In this document: positions 12,021 through 24,390 of the stretch, in pieces
How positions within the stretch are numbered: the stretch's first letter is position 1
Layout of the letters: each line of letters opens with the position of its first letter
DNA from: Lanius collurio
Lineage: Eukaryota; Chordata; Aves; Passeriformes; Laniidae
Direction: 5' to 3'
NCBI GenBank assembly: GCA_020086605.1
Contig: JACBWW010000018.1
Location: 10,711,986-10,775,985, forward strand
Length of the DNA stretch: 64,000 bases
Program-made: the position numbers and the translations under genes
Notes under the pieces: generated by a model
What the model was told of the DNA's origin: nothing
The model's input: only the letters and a program-made list of their open reading frames with translations
The model's database searches: none

Positions 12021-14961
12021 AGAGGGTGTGGCCAAATGGTTGGTTGGTAGCTGCTGCTGGATTGGATGATGACAACATTTAGATAGCTAAACCCGTTGAT
12101 CTCTTTTTCCCACAAGCGAGCATAAGAAGGAATTTGGTTACTTGAAGACACTTGACACCTTGGAGTTCTTGCAGAATTTTGTTTTTTGTAGAGGGGACCT
12201 TTGAGCAGTGCAGCACATCTCCATAGCTCTGCAGTCAGCTGTGGAAGGGAAGCACGGTCTCTTCTTCTCTGGAGCTTCAGCTTTCAGGACTTATGTTAGC
12301 TGCCTTGTTTACTTTGGTTTCCCAAAATGCTTATGATTAGGACCTGTCAGATACCAAAATGACTTCTAAGCCTGTGAGACAAGCATGGAGAGCCTGGCCC
12401 GATAAATTACTGATCTTCTGCAATGGTGTGGCCAGAGGTAACTCAGTAACAACCTGAGCCCTCCAGGGCAGGGAACAGAAGTTCAAGCGAAGAACTGTAA
12501 TCTTGTTGGGACCAAGTGGAAGACCTTTGAGCAGCTTCAGCTCTGACATGCCTCCAGCTTTCTATGTGAGCTACAGCAGTGGATGGGACTTGCTGTGTGT
12601 GAACTGCAAAAGTCCTGTGAGGCAGTTAGAAGTGAAAATCCAAATACAGTATACACTGATTTGTGCTTCAAACTGAGGTGGTGTCAGTTTTGTGCGGTCT
12701 AAGGGCTGAATTGTTCATGGGGAGCTGTAATAAGTGCTTGTCCTGAGCTTCACCATTAAGACTCCCAGGCAAGGCATTCCTTGGCATATCCACCAGTGAC
12801 TAAGGTCATGGAGTCCTCCAAGCTCCTGCCAAAATGAGGTGCAGCAGTGCCAGAGATACCTGACTTAGCAAGGCTTTCCACTGCTCTGGTATGGCCCACT
12901 ACATCTGCATCTGTCTTTTTAATTAATAATTCAAATTGATGGTCACTTATTATATATTAGGAGAATGATAACTCCTAATAATTTTTAAAATGAAAATCCA
13001 TGACAGGGGGCAAAACCTCCCAAACATACCCGCCCTCTCCACCCCAAATCAGAAACTTCAGCTTCCCAAAAATCCTGTAGAAATTGTGGAAACTTAAAAC
13101 ACATTGCTAAACGCACTGGGTATCTTAGCAGTAGCAGTCATGTTTTTGAGTACTTAATGATTTTTATGTAACACTGCAGTACAGAAACTGCTGGCATCAA
13201 GGTACATCCTTAGAAGATGTAGAGCTTGCAGTGATGTCCTAGGAAATGAGCTGCCTGCAAAGTTCAAGTCAAATTCTTAAAACAAAACAAAAAGGGAGAA
13301 GAGCAAAGGCTCACATAAATGTTTTGGTTTTGTCAAAATTGGAAATTGCTACTATCTCTCATTAGAAATTATTTAAATTTTCAAGATAAGGTAAAAGATT
13401 ATGTGCAGCCTAAAATTTAGGCTTTATTAATTTAATTAGTTAACACCTTTAGAAGCTATTTGTCACTAGGAAAGTCATAGAAATACTTGTTTAAGCTAAT
13501 TCCCTTGGCAAAGTTAGTTGAATTACTATCTGAGGGAAATATTCAATATTCAAATTACTTTTTTTTTTTGGTGTTCCTAGTTGTCTTGGGTTATGTCTGT
13601 GTGACTACACTTGCTAAATCTTATCTAGTTACTTAGCTCTGATTCATTTATCTTGCTAGCATTCTGTAGGAGCTCATCATCTAAGCTCCTCTTTTTTCTC
13701 CAGCAGTGGAATAAGTACTTCATTGTCTGTGTGTGAACCTGTGGTTCTTCAATGAGCTTTGTACTCAGTTATAATTATTAGCTTGAAGTTTGTCAACAAA
13801 GCAACACTTAACTCATTTAGCATATTGGAAAAATTGTGCAGTGTTTTTAGATATGAAGTATTTTTTTGTTGTTAAACTCCTATCTCTAACATATAAGAAT
13901 ACAATTGCAGTAGTGGACTATCCTCTCTTATTCTGGAAAAAAATCTCCAAATTGCATTGCAGATCTTGTGGCAATTGACACCATTTAAAGAGTCCTCTAT
14001 TTCTGCAGAACTGTTGTTAAGATGCTGTAACAAGGTGTGTAGGAAAAGCACTATCCCAGCCAGAATGTGATTATTGATAAACAGCTTTCAGAGGCTCAAA
14101 TGTTTATTTTATTGCAGATGTTGCACAAAATAGGTGTCCCTGGCAATAGATAGCTTCAGTACTGTCACAGAGGCTGACTTAAAGCTCAGTTAAGTAGACT
14201 CAATCTCCACGAACATCATGATGATGAATATTTCACTGGTGAACAGCAGTAAAATTACCAGGTAGAGGCAGTATCTACAGTAAGTGGTTTTGTGTGTGGC
14301 CATATATTGCCCTGGATAGTTGGGACTGTCCCTTTTCCATGCCGTGTCTTTCTTCACTCCTGTGCTATCCAGCTCCTGTCCTAGGGTTTTACACAGTCTC
14401 TGCTTCTCCTGGACAGGGACTGCTTTTCTCTCTTTTCTGCTTTGCCAGTGGTGCCACTCTGCTCACCCAGGAGCCAGAGCAAACCTGAGTGTGATCAACT
14501 GTGGATGTCTGGACCTAGGAAAACAGCAGTGAAGGAGGGAGCTGTGCTGGGACAGGGTGTTCCCAGTGCCTCTGCCTGTGACAATTTCTCTCCTAGGGCC
14601 AGATGCTCATCTTCTGGGGAGTTAAGTGAACTCCAACACAGAGATACTGGGTATGGTCTCCAGAAATCTGATCAGGTTTTTTTCCAGAAGGCTTAATAAT
14701 GTGGCAGTGGCTGGTACCTAGTGTGTGAGCAATCATTTGTGGGTGTCAATGTCACAAAAGATCTAAATGAGGTTGCCTCTCCTTAATTGTACCTTCTCAG
14801 CCCACAGAAATACCCTGAAGGGTCAATTTACCTTCATTCATTTGGATCATCAGCATTGCCATGATGTAGAAAAGCAATTGACACCATGACTAAAATATGT
14901 ATTTTTCACTCTGTAGCTAATTGTTTTCCAGAGCACCACCAGAGCAGCTCCCTCTGCTATT
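12021..14961. other. Non-coding sequence
   Basis: AT-rich, with a 7-bp-stem palindrome GCCTAAA-A-TTTAGGC at 13408-13422. Around 14294-14696 three overlapping plus-strand frames reflect a locally GC-richer patch; none looks like an exon of a known protein. Confidence 0.6.
13011..13054. repeat. A/C-rich tract with a repeated 14-mer
   Basis: Contains AAAACCTCCCAAAC at 13012-13025, which also occurs exactly at 2352-2365 inside another A/C-rich patch (2322-2366). The surrounding sequences do not otherwise align. Confidence 0.65.
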
Positions 14962-15031
14962 TTTGGCATATACACATCTAGATGGTAGACAAAAGCTCTC
15001 TTGTCTACAATCTAGAGGTGTATATGCCAAA
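14962..15031. repeat. Long hairpin: 31-bp inverted repeat with 8-nt loop
   Basis: The left arm (14962-14992) and right arm (15001-15031) are reverse complements at 29 of 31 positions, with loop AAGCTCTC. The two mismatches are both A opposed to G, symmetric in kind, at about 14 and 22 bases from the stem base. Pairing stops abruptly outside the arms. The 70-nt overall length and near-31-bp stem fall in the size range of an animal pre-miRNA plus basal stem. A recent inverted duplication by template switching would give the same structure. Nothing in the sequence shows it is transcribed, and the RNA reading is inference. No terminal-inverted-repeat transposon body is present between the arms. 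Confidence 0.85.
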
Positions 15032-17235
15032 TAATTTAGGAATTCTGGCCTTTCCAAATTATTATTTTATGTATCTGTGCATGATGGTGGGTGTTATTCC
15101 AGATTCTTTCATAGTAGCTCTTGATCCACCCCCAGGAAAGGTCTGTTTGATCAGTGAGGAATTTGAACTAAATTTCTGCAAGACATTTAATTAACATTTA
15201 TAATAGAAATATCTTTGATTTCTCAGTTGAAAATATTTCTGGTTTTAGATGCCTGACACTTCAATGAAAAGTCAGAATTTTTCTAAGGGCTTTTTCATTC
15301 AGTTGAAAGCTGATTTTTCAATTGAAAAAGTTTGACCACCATATTTAAGAAAAACACAGCTGTCTTACTTAGGACAGTAGTCAAGGACAGAAGTTTGTAA
15401 GTATTTTGAATTGAGGATGGCTATGTATGTCCGACCTCAGTACTAAACAAAGTCATTGAACCACTTTTGATGGAAGAGGGTAATTCAAGGACATGGAGTT
15501 ATATGGAAAATTGGATAAAATGCAATGTGTTTTAAACAAAAGCCAATTGTGTCAGATTAGACAGGTATCTGTCTTTGATAAGATAACTGTTTGGCTAGAC
15601 AAGGTTGAAGTAGCAAATCAAATATATATAATGTTGTTTTAAGTAACGCACATAAAGTACCTTGCCTCACGGGACATTATTATTTGAAAGAGACAAAAGG
15701 GAATACTGTGCATTTGAAAATAGATAAGAAATTAATTTCCTGTTTAGCCAGCTTGGGTCATCTTAGGGCATTTAGGAAGGGAAGAGAGGCATACATTTGG
15801 GGTGTGCCTCAGGCCCAAGTCATGGGAACAGGGAACTTTGAATCTGGTGGCGTTGCATGGCTGTCCTTCGCTGTGTTTGTGAATATCAGTTACTATAAAA
15901 TATGTTATGCCCTCTCTGTATCATTCCCTCCTTGATTTTCTTATTTCTAGTTGTTTCTCTCAGTATCATGCTGATTGTCACTTACAGTAAAGCACTCTGA
16001 CATATGAGAGGTGCCTGAGATGTGCATGTTTCCTCTCCTGTCACTCTGGGGCACTGAGGTGTTGTTCTGTGAACCTTCTCAGGTGAGCAAACTGAAAGGA
16101 GCCTGTGACACATGAAGTGAAAGGAATTTAAGATGCAGAAAGGTTTAATAGCAGAGCACTCTTTTGACCTCACAGTTTTGACAAAAGAAACTCTTAAAAC
16201 ATCATATTGAGAGGCAAGCAGAAGACTTTTTATCCTGAAAGAGAAGATGACAGCAGATTATCTTTTCTGACTGCAGTAACATTGTCTGGATGGCTAAATC
16301 AGGCTTCTGTGTTTGTGTAAAGATGAGATGGAACTTGGAACAGACCTATCATCATTTTGAGATTCTGTGTGTCAGGTAGTTTTATTTGCCTGCATCTCAG
16401 TTCTGTCACTGAGGAAACTGAGAGAACTCATTCCATCTTTGGCCATAACCTGCTGAGCTACATTCACTTCAAGTTCTTTTTGAGCATCAGCAATGTACAG
16501 AAAATACTCTGCAGTTTCCTCGAGGAATTGAGACTGGCAGGTCCCAGCTCCCAGGTAGTGTCTGTGCCTCTGCTGTACCAAGTAATTCTGGTTTACTCAA
16601 TATTGCACAGTCCATACCTGCAGGGTTTGACTTTCAGTTAAGCCTCAGTTGATCCTGTTGATCCCTCTGGTATGTGTGGGCGATATTGTGGGGTGGCCTA
16701 ACAAAGGTCAGGAAATTCAAATACACAATACCAGTACTAATATTATTTGGATTTTCCTATCAGCAGTGTAATGCTACCTAAAAGCTATTTCAACTCATAT
16801 AAACACTTCAATTTTGAATGTTTTTTCAGTAACCAAAGGATGATTGTTTTGGAATACATTTATGATTCACTTTCCTCCCTCCTCCAGTTCTGGACTTGCC
16901 CTAATGATCTTTGTCTTTGAGATGCCAAGATAAACTATTGTACGTGTGCATTTGTGCTTACACCATGAAAATGAATGTGAACTTGGAGGAGCTGAGAGGT
17001 AGTAATAAGGGACAAGGAACAGCATAATTGGATGAATTTCGCATTTGGGTGTCTGTCAGGCTAGATGAAGGGGTTGGGAGAGGAGGCTCATCAACTTACT
17101 TGTCATATTAGACTCACTCCTGATGTTTGGATGGAGAGGTGGGAGGTGAGCAAAGCCTGCAATGGGAAGGTGGATACAAAAAATTTTAGCCTATGCACTG
17201 ATCATTCAGACATGAGCAAAACAGTTTTGAAAGAA
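15032..17235. other. Non-coding sequence
   Basis: Contains a perfect 16-bp palindrome at 15314-15329 (TTTTTCAATTGAAAAA). Nothing else stands out. Confidence 0.6.
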
Positions 17236-17301
17236 AAAACAGGCGTTTGTGGATAAACACTGGTTTGTAAAACAGGCGTTTGTGGATAAACACTGGTTTG
17301 T
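17236..17301. repeat. Exact 33-bp tandem duplication
   Basis: Bases 17236-17268 and 17269-17301 are identical over 33 positions (unit begins AAAACAGGCGTTTGTGG and ends CACTGGTTTGT). Two complete units and no substitutions imply a young duplication, or a young repeat still polymorphic in copy number. The unit holds one CpG, doubled by the event. It is not a known minisatellite that I recognise, and the flanks give no further degenerate copies. Confidence 0.97.
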
Positions 17302-17981
17302 ACCATAGTGTGTACTGCATGCTGAATGAAAACAGTAGAGATATTTTCAAAATTTTGGAGCTGAAACCCTGTAGCTTTAGCAGAAGAGCAAAAACTTTTG
17401 GTGTGCTGCTGTTATTAATAGTGAGATCCTACTAAGGGGTTGTTGACTTATCCCCTAGATTTCAGACTTGGTGATGATTTGTCATTCTAAATCCCAGGGG
17501 TTCCTGTACGCAGTATATCCTCCCTTTTTATTTCCTCTTCATTTTGACTCTTTCCTGTCTTTTTCCCTGCGTTTTCTGCTTGACATAATTTTCAAAGAAT
17601 GCCCACCCCATCATTGATCTCTCAGGATTAAGAATTGTCCTCCTACTTCTGTTTGTCATCATCTTAATACATTATCTACCTATTAAATTTTCCAGATAGT
17701 ATTTTCTTTGTGTTGTCCATCACACTTTCATTGAGTTTTCTTAGAAAAACACTTAAAAAAAGCTTTAACTACTTTAAGTTCCTTTAAGTATTATAATATT
17801 TTACAAAAAATATACTGTCTGATAGAGATATAGAAAGAAATTATCTATATCTCTGTATGGTCTGTATGTATCTTGCAGGTTGCTGTCTTGCAGGATGTGG
17901 GAAAACTTTGGTTTTTGTGCAGTGTCAAGCACAGCAGAGCCTATAGCTTTTTACTGACTGTTCTGAAAAAAATAATATAGA

Positions 17982-18001
17982 AATAATAATAATAATAATA
18001 A
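17982..18001. repeat. (AAT)n microsatellite
   Basis: Six uninterrupted AAT units plus one base, preceded by a degenerate AATAATATAGA stretch and followed by a run of A. Confidence 0.9.
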
Positions 18002-21000
18002 AAAAACAGATGATTTTTCATTAATATTGTGCAGGAGTTTTCTACTGTGATGTTTATACACACATTCTCCATCATACCTCCTAATATTAAGTATAAAAAG
18101 AGTTTTACAATTAAGATGGTGCCTGCTCATGATTTTACATTGTTTAGTTAAAGATCAAAATTAAAACTAGAAAAAGTAAGCCCCCAAACCCTAAGAAATA
18201 ATAAACAAGATGTTTTGGTTGGTTTTCATTCTGTTGTCTTTCAGTACCCTTTTACGCAGTGCCAGAGTGATTTCCTCAAAATGAGTTTCTCTTTGGCTTT
18301 TGGGCATTAATGTGCCAATTTTCTTTCTGCTACTGAATATTATCTGATCCTGAAAGTGACTACAGTTGAATTAATGTTCCTGTCAATCACAGCTGCTTAT
18401 CTGAGTCTTATTTGGACCGAAATTGAAAATTCCTTAATAGTGTGTTACTGGAGCTTAGATATTTTCTCACAGTGGCCAAATCCTGCTCCCTCCCTCCTTG
18501 CCCCTCTGCATCCATTACATCTGTGACCAGCTGCAGTGGTCACAGTCTCATGCCAAGTTTTGGGTTAAATCTGTGTGTTTCACCTGTGAAATGAGAGGGA
18601 TGCAATGGCAGAAGGAGGTGTTACTTGAGATTAGGCATCACCCAAGTTCTTCAGCTTTTCTTTTGCACTGCAGCAATGCTGTTGGTGCAGCAGTTGCTTG
18701 AAGGTGAAGCTATTGCTACACTAGAATATGTGAAGGGAGATTCTGACCCAGTCTACTTAGCCTCTTTTCCCAGGTTTTGCAGGATACTGCTTGCTTCCCC
18801 ATCTACCTGCACAGCTCCCAGGAGATGTTAGAATAATGTAATGTCCAGATATGTCCTCAAACTAAAAACTCACATTAATAATTAATAATTTTGTTTGCTA
18901 GCAAGGGTTGTGTTTACAAGGACAGTATAACTTTACATCATGAGGAAAATTTGATGAAAATCATGATGAGGAAAAAAAAAAGCTTTAAAGGGTTTTTATA
19001 AAGTTACAGAAGGAAATAAAGTTATAGAAAAGAAATTAAACCAACATGCAATTTTGAAGTATTTAGGAAGAACTCAACACACTAAACCCACCATTTTCCT
19101 TATAACCTGCATGATGGAACAATGTAAAGGCACAATTGATTTTAGTAATTTTTAAAAATAATAGTTTTAAGATTTCACCTGTCTATGCATAGCATAATAT
19201 TGTCTAATTTCTGCTTAACTAAAGCATAGATTTCTGCTCCTTCAGAGAACTGATAAAGATAAAATATCCTTTTTGCAACTTGTTTCATGTACCTTCTCTT
19301 TTGTATTTGATATAACTAGATTGTGCCACATACTTTGTGGAAAATTTGGTTTAAATTGATGAAGCATAGCATAAGCTAAAGCAGTCCCATGACTTCTAGG
19401 CCAGCACAGTTTTAGTATTTAGGAAGTCTTGGGAAGTTATCAAAAGGGCAAAATTCAAAAATTGGAACCGGGGGAAACGATTTCCCTCAGACAGGTTTTC
19501 AGGCTCCTTTCCCTGTTTACATTTCTGAGTAAGTGCTCTCAGGTTTTGATTCCATGGAATTAATGAAATGATTCATATGAAACAGTTTGCATAATAGGTA
19601 TAAGTTGTTTGGCTTGTTTCAGAAAAAACTTTTGGAGTCCCATCCACATTAGAGTTTTTGATGAAGACAAAGCATGCTGATGGGTATTGGAGCACACTGA
19701 ATCCCATTAGCCCACTTGTATGTGTGAACAGATGAATCTATTCACACCAGGAGCCAGTGTGGAACAGATGTTACCTTTGAAAAATTGATTTGTTCATAGA
19801 GTTTATTTATTCTGTTTGTGCCATTAAACTTTGGCATCTCTCCAAAGAACTGCTAGAATGCTCAGACTTTTTGCTGGGTTTTGCTACTTAATTTGTTATC
19901 TTTGGGCACGCCTATATTCAGGGCTGTACCACCGAAACTTAAATCAGGTAATTCAATCATAAATTAGGTACACAGAATGTCTAGTGCACTAAAGGCATCC
20001 ATGCAAGCTTTTGCCTGACTTAAGTCAGTTTTAAGTTATCTCTATGGAGCCAGTGTGACTTTGAATAAAGATTGGTTCTCCACCTGCTTAATGGGGTAAT
20101 GCTGAGAACAGGGGAAGAGAGCTTTTTCTCAAGTCAACATTGGACCAGCAGTCACATAAACCAAACTGCCAGATGAAAATAGCAAGCTCATGCAACACAG
20201 TCCTGCAAAGATAGATTGCTTCCCTTTCCCCTTACCCTGTGTGGCCAGCATGACTAGGCAGGACTTGGTTCTGAAACAGGAATGCCCTGGGCTGGAGACA
20301 ATCCCTTTTAAAAACAGAAAAGGGAGTAACTAATTTTTATGATCATCAGTGAACCAAGTGTGGTGGTAGTCACATAATAATGCAAAACACATGTTATGAT
20401 ATTGCTTTGTTATAATAGGTCAGGGGGTGCAGTTCTGTACTCCTTGCTGACAAACCATTTTCTCAGCAAGCCCCTGACCTTCTCATTAGTGTAGGTATGG
20501 TGTAGCGTGCCCAGGAGTTGTGGGACTCAGTCTGCTGAGGTTCTATAAAGCCCTTATGAAATACATTTGTGAAGCTGATTCTTTGGGATATTTGGGTGTT
20601 GTAGCACTCCGCACTGCATCACCTAACTGCCAGATCCCTAAGCACCTGCTGGAATTGTGAGCTTTGAGTTCTATAATAATAAGGCTTATTTGTAAAGAGA
20701 CTTTTGAGTCCTGAAGAGTGAAAGTCCACTGAGGCTACATCGAAATGAGATGCTGGGAGAGGATGGGAAGCATAAATACCTCTCTGTTTAGCTCTCTGCT
20801 CTGAGAGGCACTTGCATCAGTGGATCTGTCTTGGGATCTTGAACTGGAATCTCATATTAGATACTCTCTGTGGAAAGTAATGCTGCCTCCCATAACTCCA
20901 GACACCTAATGGCTCCGGGGAATAGAGCACATTCCAAAGCCGTGTTTCACATTTACTTTGCTTGATCCAGAGTTGCAAGTTGAACCACAGTGAGGGCTAA

Positions 21001-21739
21001 ATGGGATTCTGTGATAGGTCTCTGTGGGTCCCATTTGTGATAGTAGTAGTAGTATTTACCCATTTAGATGCAACCCTCAGTTTTCCTCATGAGGCAAAGA
21101 CAGGCTTCAGAATCCATTCATCTCTGCCTCATGGACTAAACTGTTTGGACAAGATAAAGTCCAAGAAACCAAGAGAACTCTGTATCTGAAGGGGTTTTCA
21201 AAATTTTTTAAAAACTGAGATTCATTCTCTGATGCAAACATGTGGCTCTTTATACCTTAAATAGCTGGTGAGCTCTGCTGGGATGGGGAAAAACTGCCCT
21301 CAAAGGGTCTCTTCTTCCTGTGAGCATGTGTACAGAATAGGAGCAGAGCCAGTCTTCAGGCATGATCCAGGCAGCACTTATAGCTGGGTTGATGGCTCTG
21401 CCTGCTGGTGGGAATACAGACATCTGGGCTAGGAATTTACCAACACAGAACATAGATGCTTCTGGAAATAGTTCACAGATAAAAAGTATCATGTCTGCCA
21501 TTTAGATTGATAACCATCAGCACATGTAAAGCCTTGGAAGCTTCTAACTTGTTTTGGACACTTTTTCTGGAAATTATAGAATGCTGGTATACTGCTTTTC
21601 ATGCCCCTGTAATTTTAGTTGGGCACACTGAAAGTGTGTTCTTGAAGCCAATGGTTTTTGTTCCTTTGGGTTTATCCTATGAATCATGCTATAGTTTTAT
21701 GAAACAAGATTAGAGCCCTAAATATATCAGGAGCATTAT

Positions 21740-21759
21740 ATACATATATATATATGTAT
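21740..21759. repeat. 20-bp AT-rich palindrome around a TA run
   Basis: A perfect 20-bp palindrome built on an alternating TA core flanked by ATAC and GTAT. It is essentially a short (TA)n microsatellite with symmetric ends, likely unstable in length. No regulatory role can be read from it. Confidence 0.8.
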
Positions 21760-23948
21760 TATTTTAGCTCAACACTGCAACCATTTTAGGAAATTACTTA
21801 CACAGAGAAGCACAATAATATAAGAAATATGTCATGCGAGATGTCTATGCAAATCAAGTCAGTGTGTACTAAAAAACAAGAAGTAATTGATGCCCTTGGG
21901 TGACAGGCTAAAGACGAAATAGACAAGTGAGAAATAGCATAATAAATCTAAGTATTATTAGAATTAGGATATCTGTCTAGGATATCTGCCTACAAAATGG
22001 AAGAATATTTTATAAAATTTCATTTACATTACTTAACCAAGAAGACTATTTATTGTGCAAAAATGCATCTTTTCTTTAACTTTGGGTTGGTCTTCTCTGC
22101 TTTCAAATGCAGCATGGTCCAGTGCTGAGATGCACTGATTTCTGCAGGCTTAGATGCTTATCCAGAAGATTACTGTCAAGTCACGCTAAGGATTTCCTGT
22201 ACTGAGAAAGCCAGGTGTGTGTGGCATGATATTTTGTAATAAAGTGGGCCCTTTTCTAAGTTGTTAACTGCTTTTTTTCTTTTTAGTATCCAGATAGACA
22301 AATCCTTTGTGTGTTTGAAGCTGAACACTAAGAGAAGAGGCTGTTGGGAGTCAGTAAGGAAGGTTTTCATAGCAAATACATAGAGAAAAAACTCCATAGC
22401 TAACTGAGTATTTTGAGGGACAAAAGTAGCCTAACAACTCAGTTTTGAGCACGAGGCAGTTGTGTTGTGGGAATATTTTTGAGCCATCTTAGTATCTCTT
22501 TAAAACATTAGGCAAGTGGAGTAGTGCTCTGCTAATTAATCAAAAATAGATGGACCTGTCCTACCAACATGTTCTTTCTTTACAAGTCTTCTTGGACCAT
22601 TCCTGTACCAACTAAAGGTGTGCCTACTCTGTTCAGAGCCCTGCACCCCAGTAGCCAGGACTTTCCCCAGTAGCACTGGAGACTTTCAGTGGGAACACAC
22701 AGAGAAAGGGCAGGACTGGCTGATTTCCTTCCCTGGTCCCTCTGGTCAGGTTACCATTTTGGTCAGGCACAAATAAAACAAACATCCTGCATGTAGCTTT
22801 TCCCTGCTAGTTTTTTTCCTTTTTATGGCTTCTATTCCAGGTACTCTTCTCTTTCCCCTGACCCACTTTTTAATGCACTCATCTTTTTTTAATTTTTACA
22901 TTCAGAATTGAATTCAAAATTTCTGCATTTAATAAACTACATTTTAAGTGAGAATTAGTAATGCATTTTAATGTGGGTTTTTTTTTATTTTTCTTTGTAT
23001 CTGAACCCACAAATACTTCAAAAATGTTTGACCTTTGTGATTACTAAACCTGAAATTTGTTTTTGATGCTTTTGCATCTTGCTTTTCTCTGTTAACTGAA
23101 CGTTATTATAACTGAATTAGGTTTGTGTGTTGCATTTCAAATGTTTTGTATTGTTTTGAATGCATGTTGGCTTTGTGGATTAGTTATTACTTACTCTACC
23201 TTGTAGAAACACAAGAACTGATGTCCCTGCTTCATATCTGTCCAAAGAACACCAGGAAAGATTCAGGTTTCTACTCTTGCATCAAAACATATTTTGATAA
23301 AACATAACCTGAAATATGTTTACTAATCTCCTGCTTTGCTGAAAGCATACTCTTCATTGAGAAGAAAATCCTTAGTGTTGTTATACAGTTACTACAGTAT
23401 GAGTAAACACAAAGACCTATTTTATTTTTCATTCTAGCTTGGATTTCCAACCAGGCATCAGATTTAATAGTAGGGACTTAACAGCTTGTGCATTAGGCAG
23501 TATAAGATTTTTATCTATTTTTATTTTTATTATGCATTTATCATATAATTCAATATTTGAGACACATTCTGTCTCTCCTATGAGAAAGACTCAAATACTT
23601 CTACTCAGGACAGAAATTAAATTAGTAAAGGAGTTTTACGTCTTAATTAAAAAAAAAATGCTTAAAATGGAAAATGATCGCTTGATATTTCATATGTGAT
23701 AATACTACTTAGCTGTCTTCTGTTCTGAAGTTCATGATATGTTTTTCACACCTATCAAAGTAATAGAACCTAATTCTTCTGCTTAGGGCAGATATCACTG
23801 CATGTACAGACATGCCATCATGGTGTGGTGTGAGGGCACAGTGTCCTTAAGAAACTTAAAAGAAAAACAAGTTCGTCTTCAAGAAAGTCTTCTTGATCTC
23901 CTTGGTAAATATTACTAGAGCCAGCATGGATGATGGCAGCGTAACAGA

Positions 23949-24390
23949 AATCACAGAATGTTCCATGTTGGAAGGGCCCCATCAGGATCCCTGAGTCCAA
24001 CTCCTGGCCCTGCACAGGACACCCCAGGAGTCACACCGTGTACCTGAGAACCTTGACCAAACACTTCTCGACCTCTGTCAGGCTGATGCTGTGACCACTG
24101 CCCTGGCGCCTGTTCCGGTGCCCAAACACCCTTGGGTGAGGAAAACATTTTTCCAATTTCCAGCCTAAACCTCTCCTGACACAACTTCAGGCCATTCCCT
24201 CAGGTCCCATCACTGGTCACCACAGAGAAGAGATCAGTACCTGCCCCTCCTCTTCCCCTCATGAGGAAGCTGTAACCGCAGGGAGGTCTCCCCTCAGCCT
24301 CCTCCAGGCTGAACAGACCAAGTGCCCTCAGCTGCTCCTCACACGGCTACCTATGGCCAGCTTGTTTTGTACTGGCACACAGTACTGGCT
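23949..24390 (-). mobile_element. CR1 LINE retrotransposon fragment (3' end only)
   Basis: The plus strand reads as the reverse complement of an avian CR1 3' terminus. It opens with a short AATCACAGAATG-type end, then the diagnostic blocks GTTGGAAGGGCCCC, GAGTCCAACTCCTGGCCCTGC, GACACAACTTCAGGCCATT, CACCACAGAGAAGAGATCAG and CTCCAGGCTGAACAGACCAAG. These recur in order in songbird-type CR1 copies as I remember them. The element therefore runs right to left. Only about 0.4 kb of the 3' region is present; the reverse-transcriptase ORF is missing, as in most avian CR1 copies, which are 5'-truncated at insertion. Similarity becomes patchy after about 24345, where a possible internal deletion joins a block ending near CACACAGTACTGG, so the right edge is approximate. 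The 77-codon minus-strand frame inside it is chance, not ORF2. Orientation and family are firm; the subfamily is from memory and unverified. Confidence 0.93.

Larger units (their letters stand above)
17302..23948. other. Non-coding sequence
   Basis: AT-rich stretch with the (AAT)n run at 18.0 kb, a short AGT repeat near 21042-21053 and the 21.74-kb palindrome. No exon-like frame seen; the interval 22750-23700 is especially AT-rich. Confidence 0.6.

Noticed and set aside
23951..24184. 77-codon frame within the CR1 fragment
   Set aside because: It lies in the CR1 3' region beyond ORF2 and shows no reverse-transcriptase or endonuclease motif.
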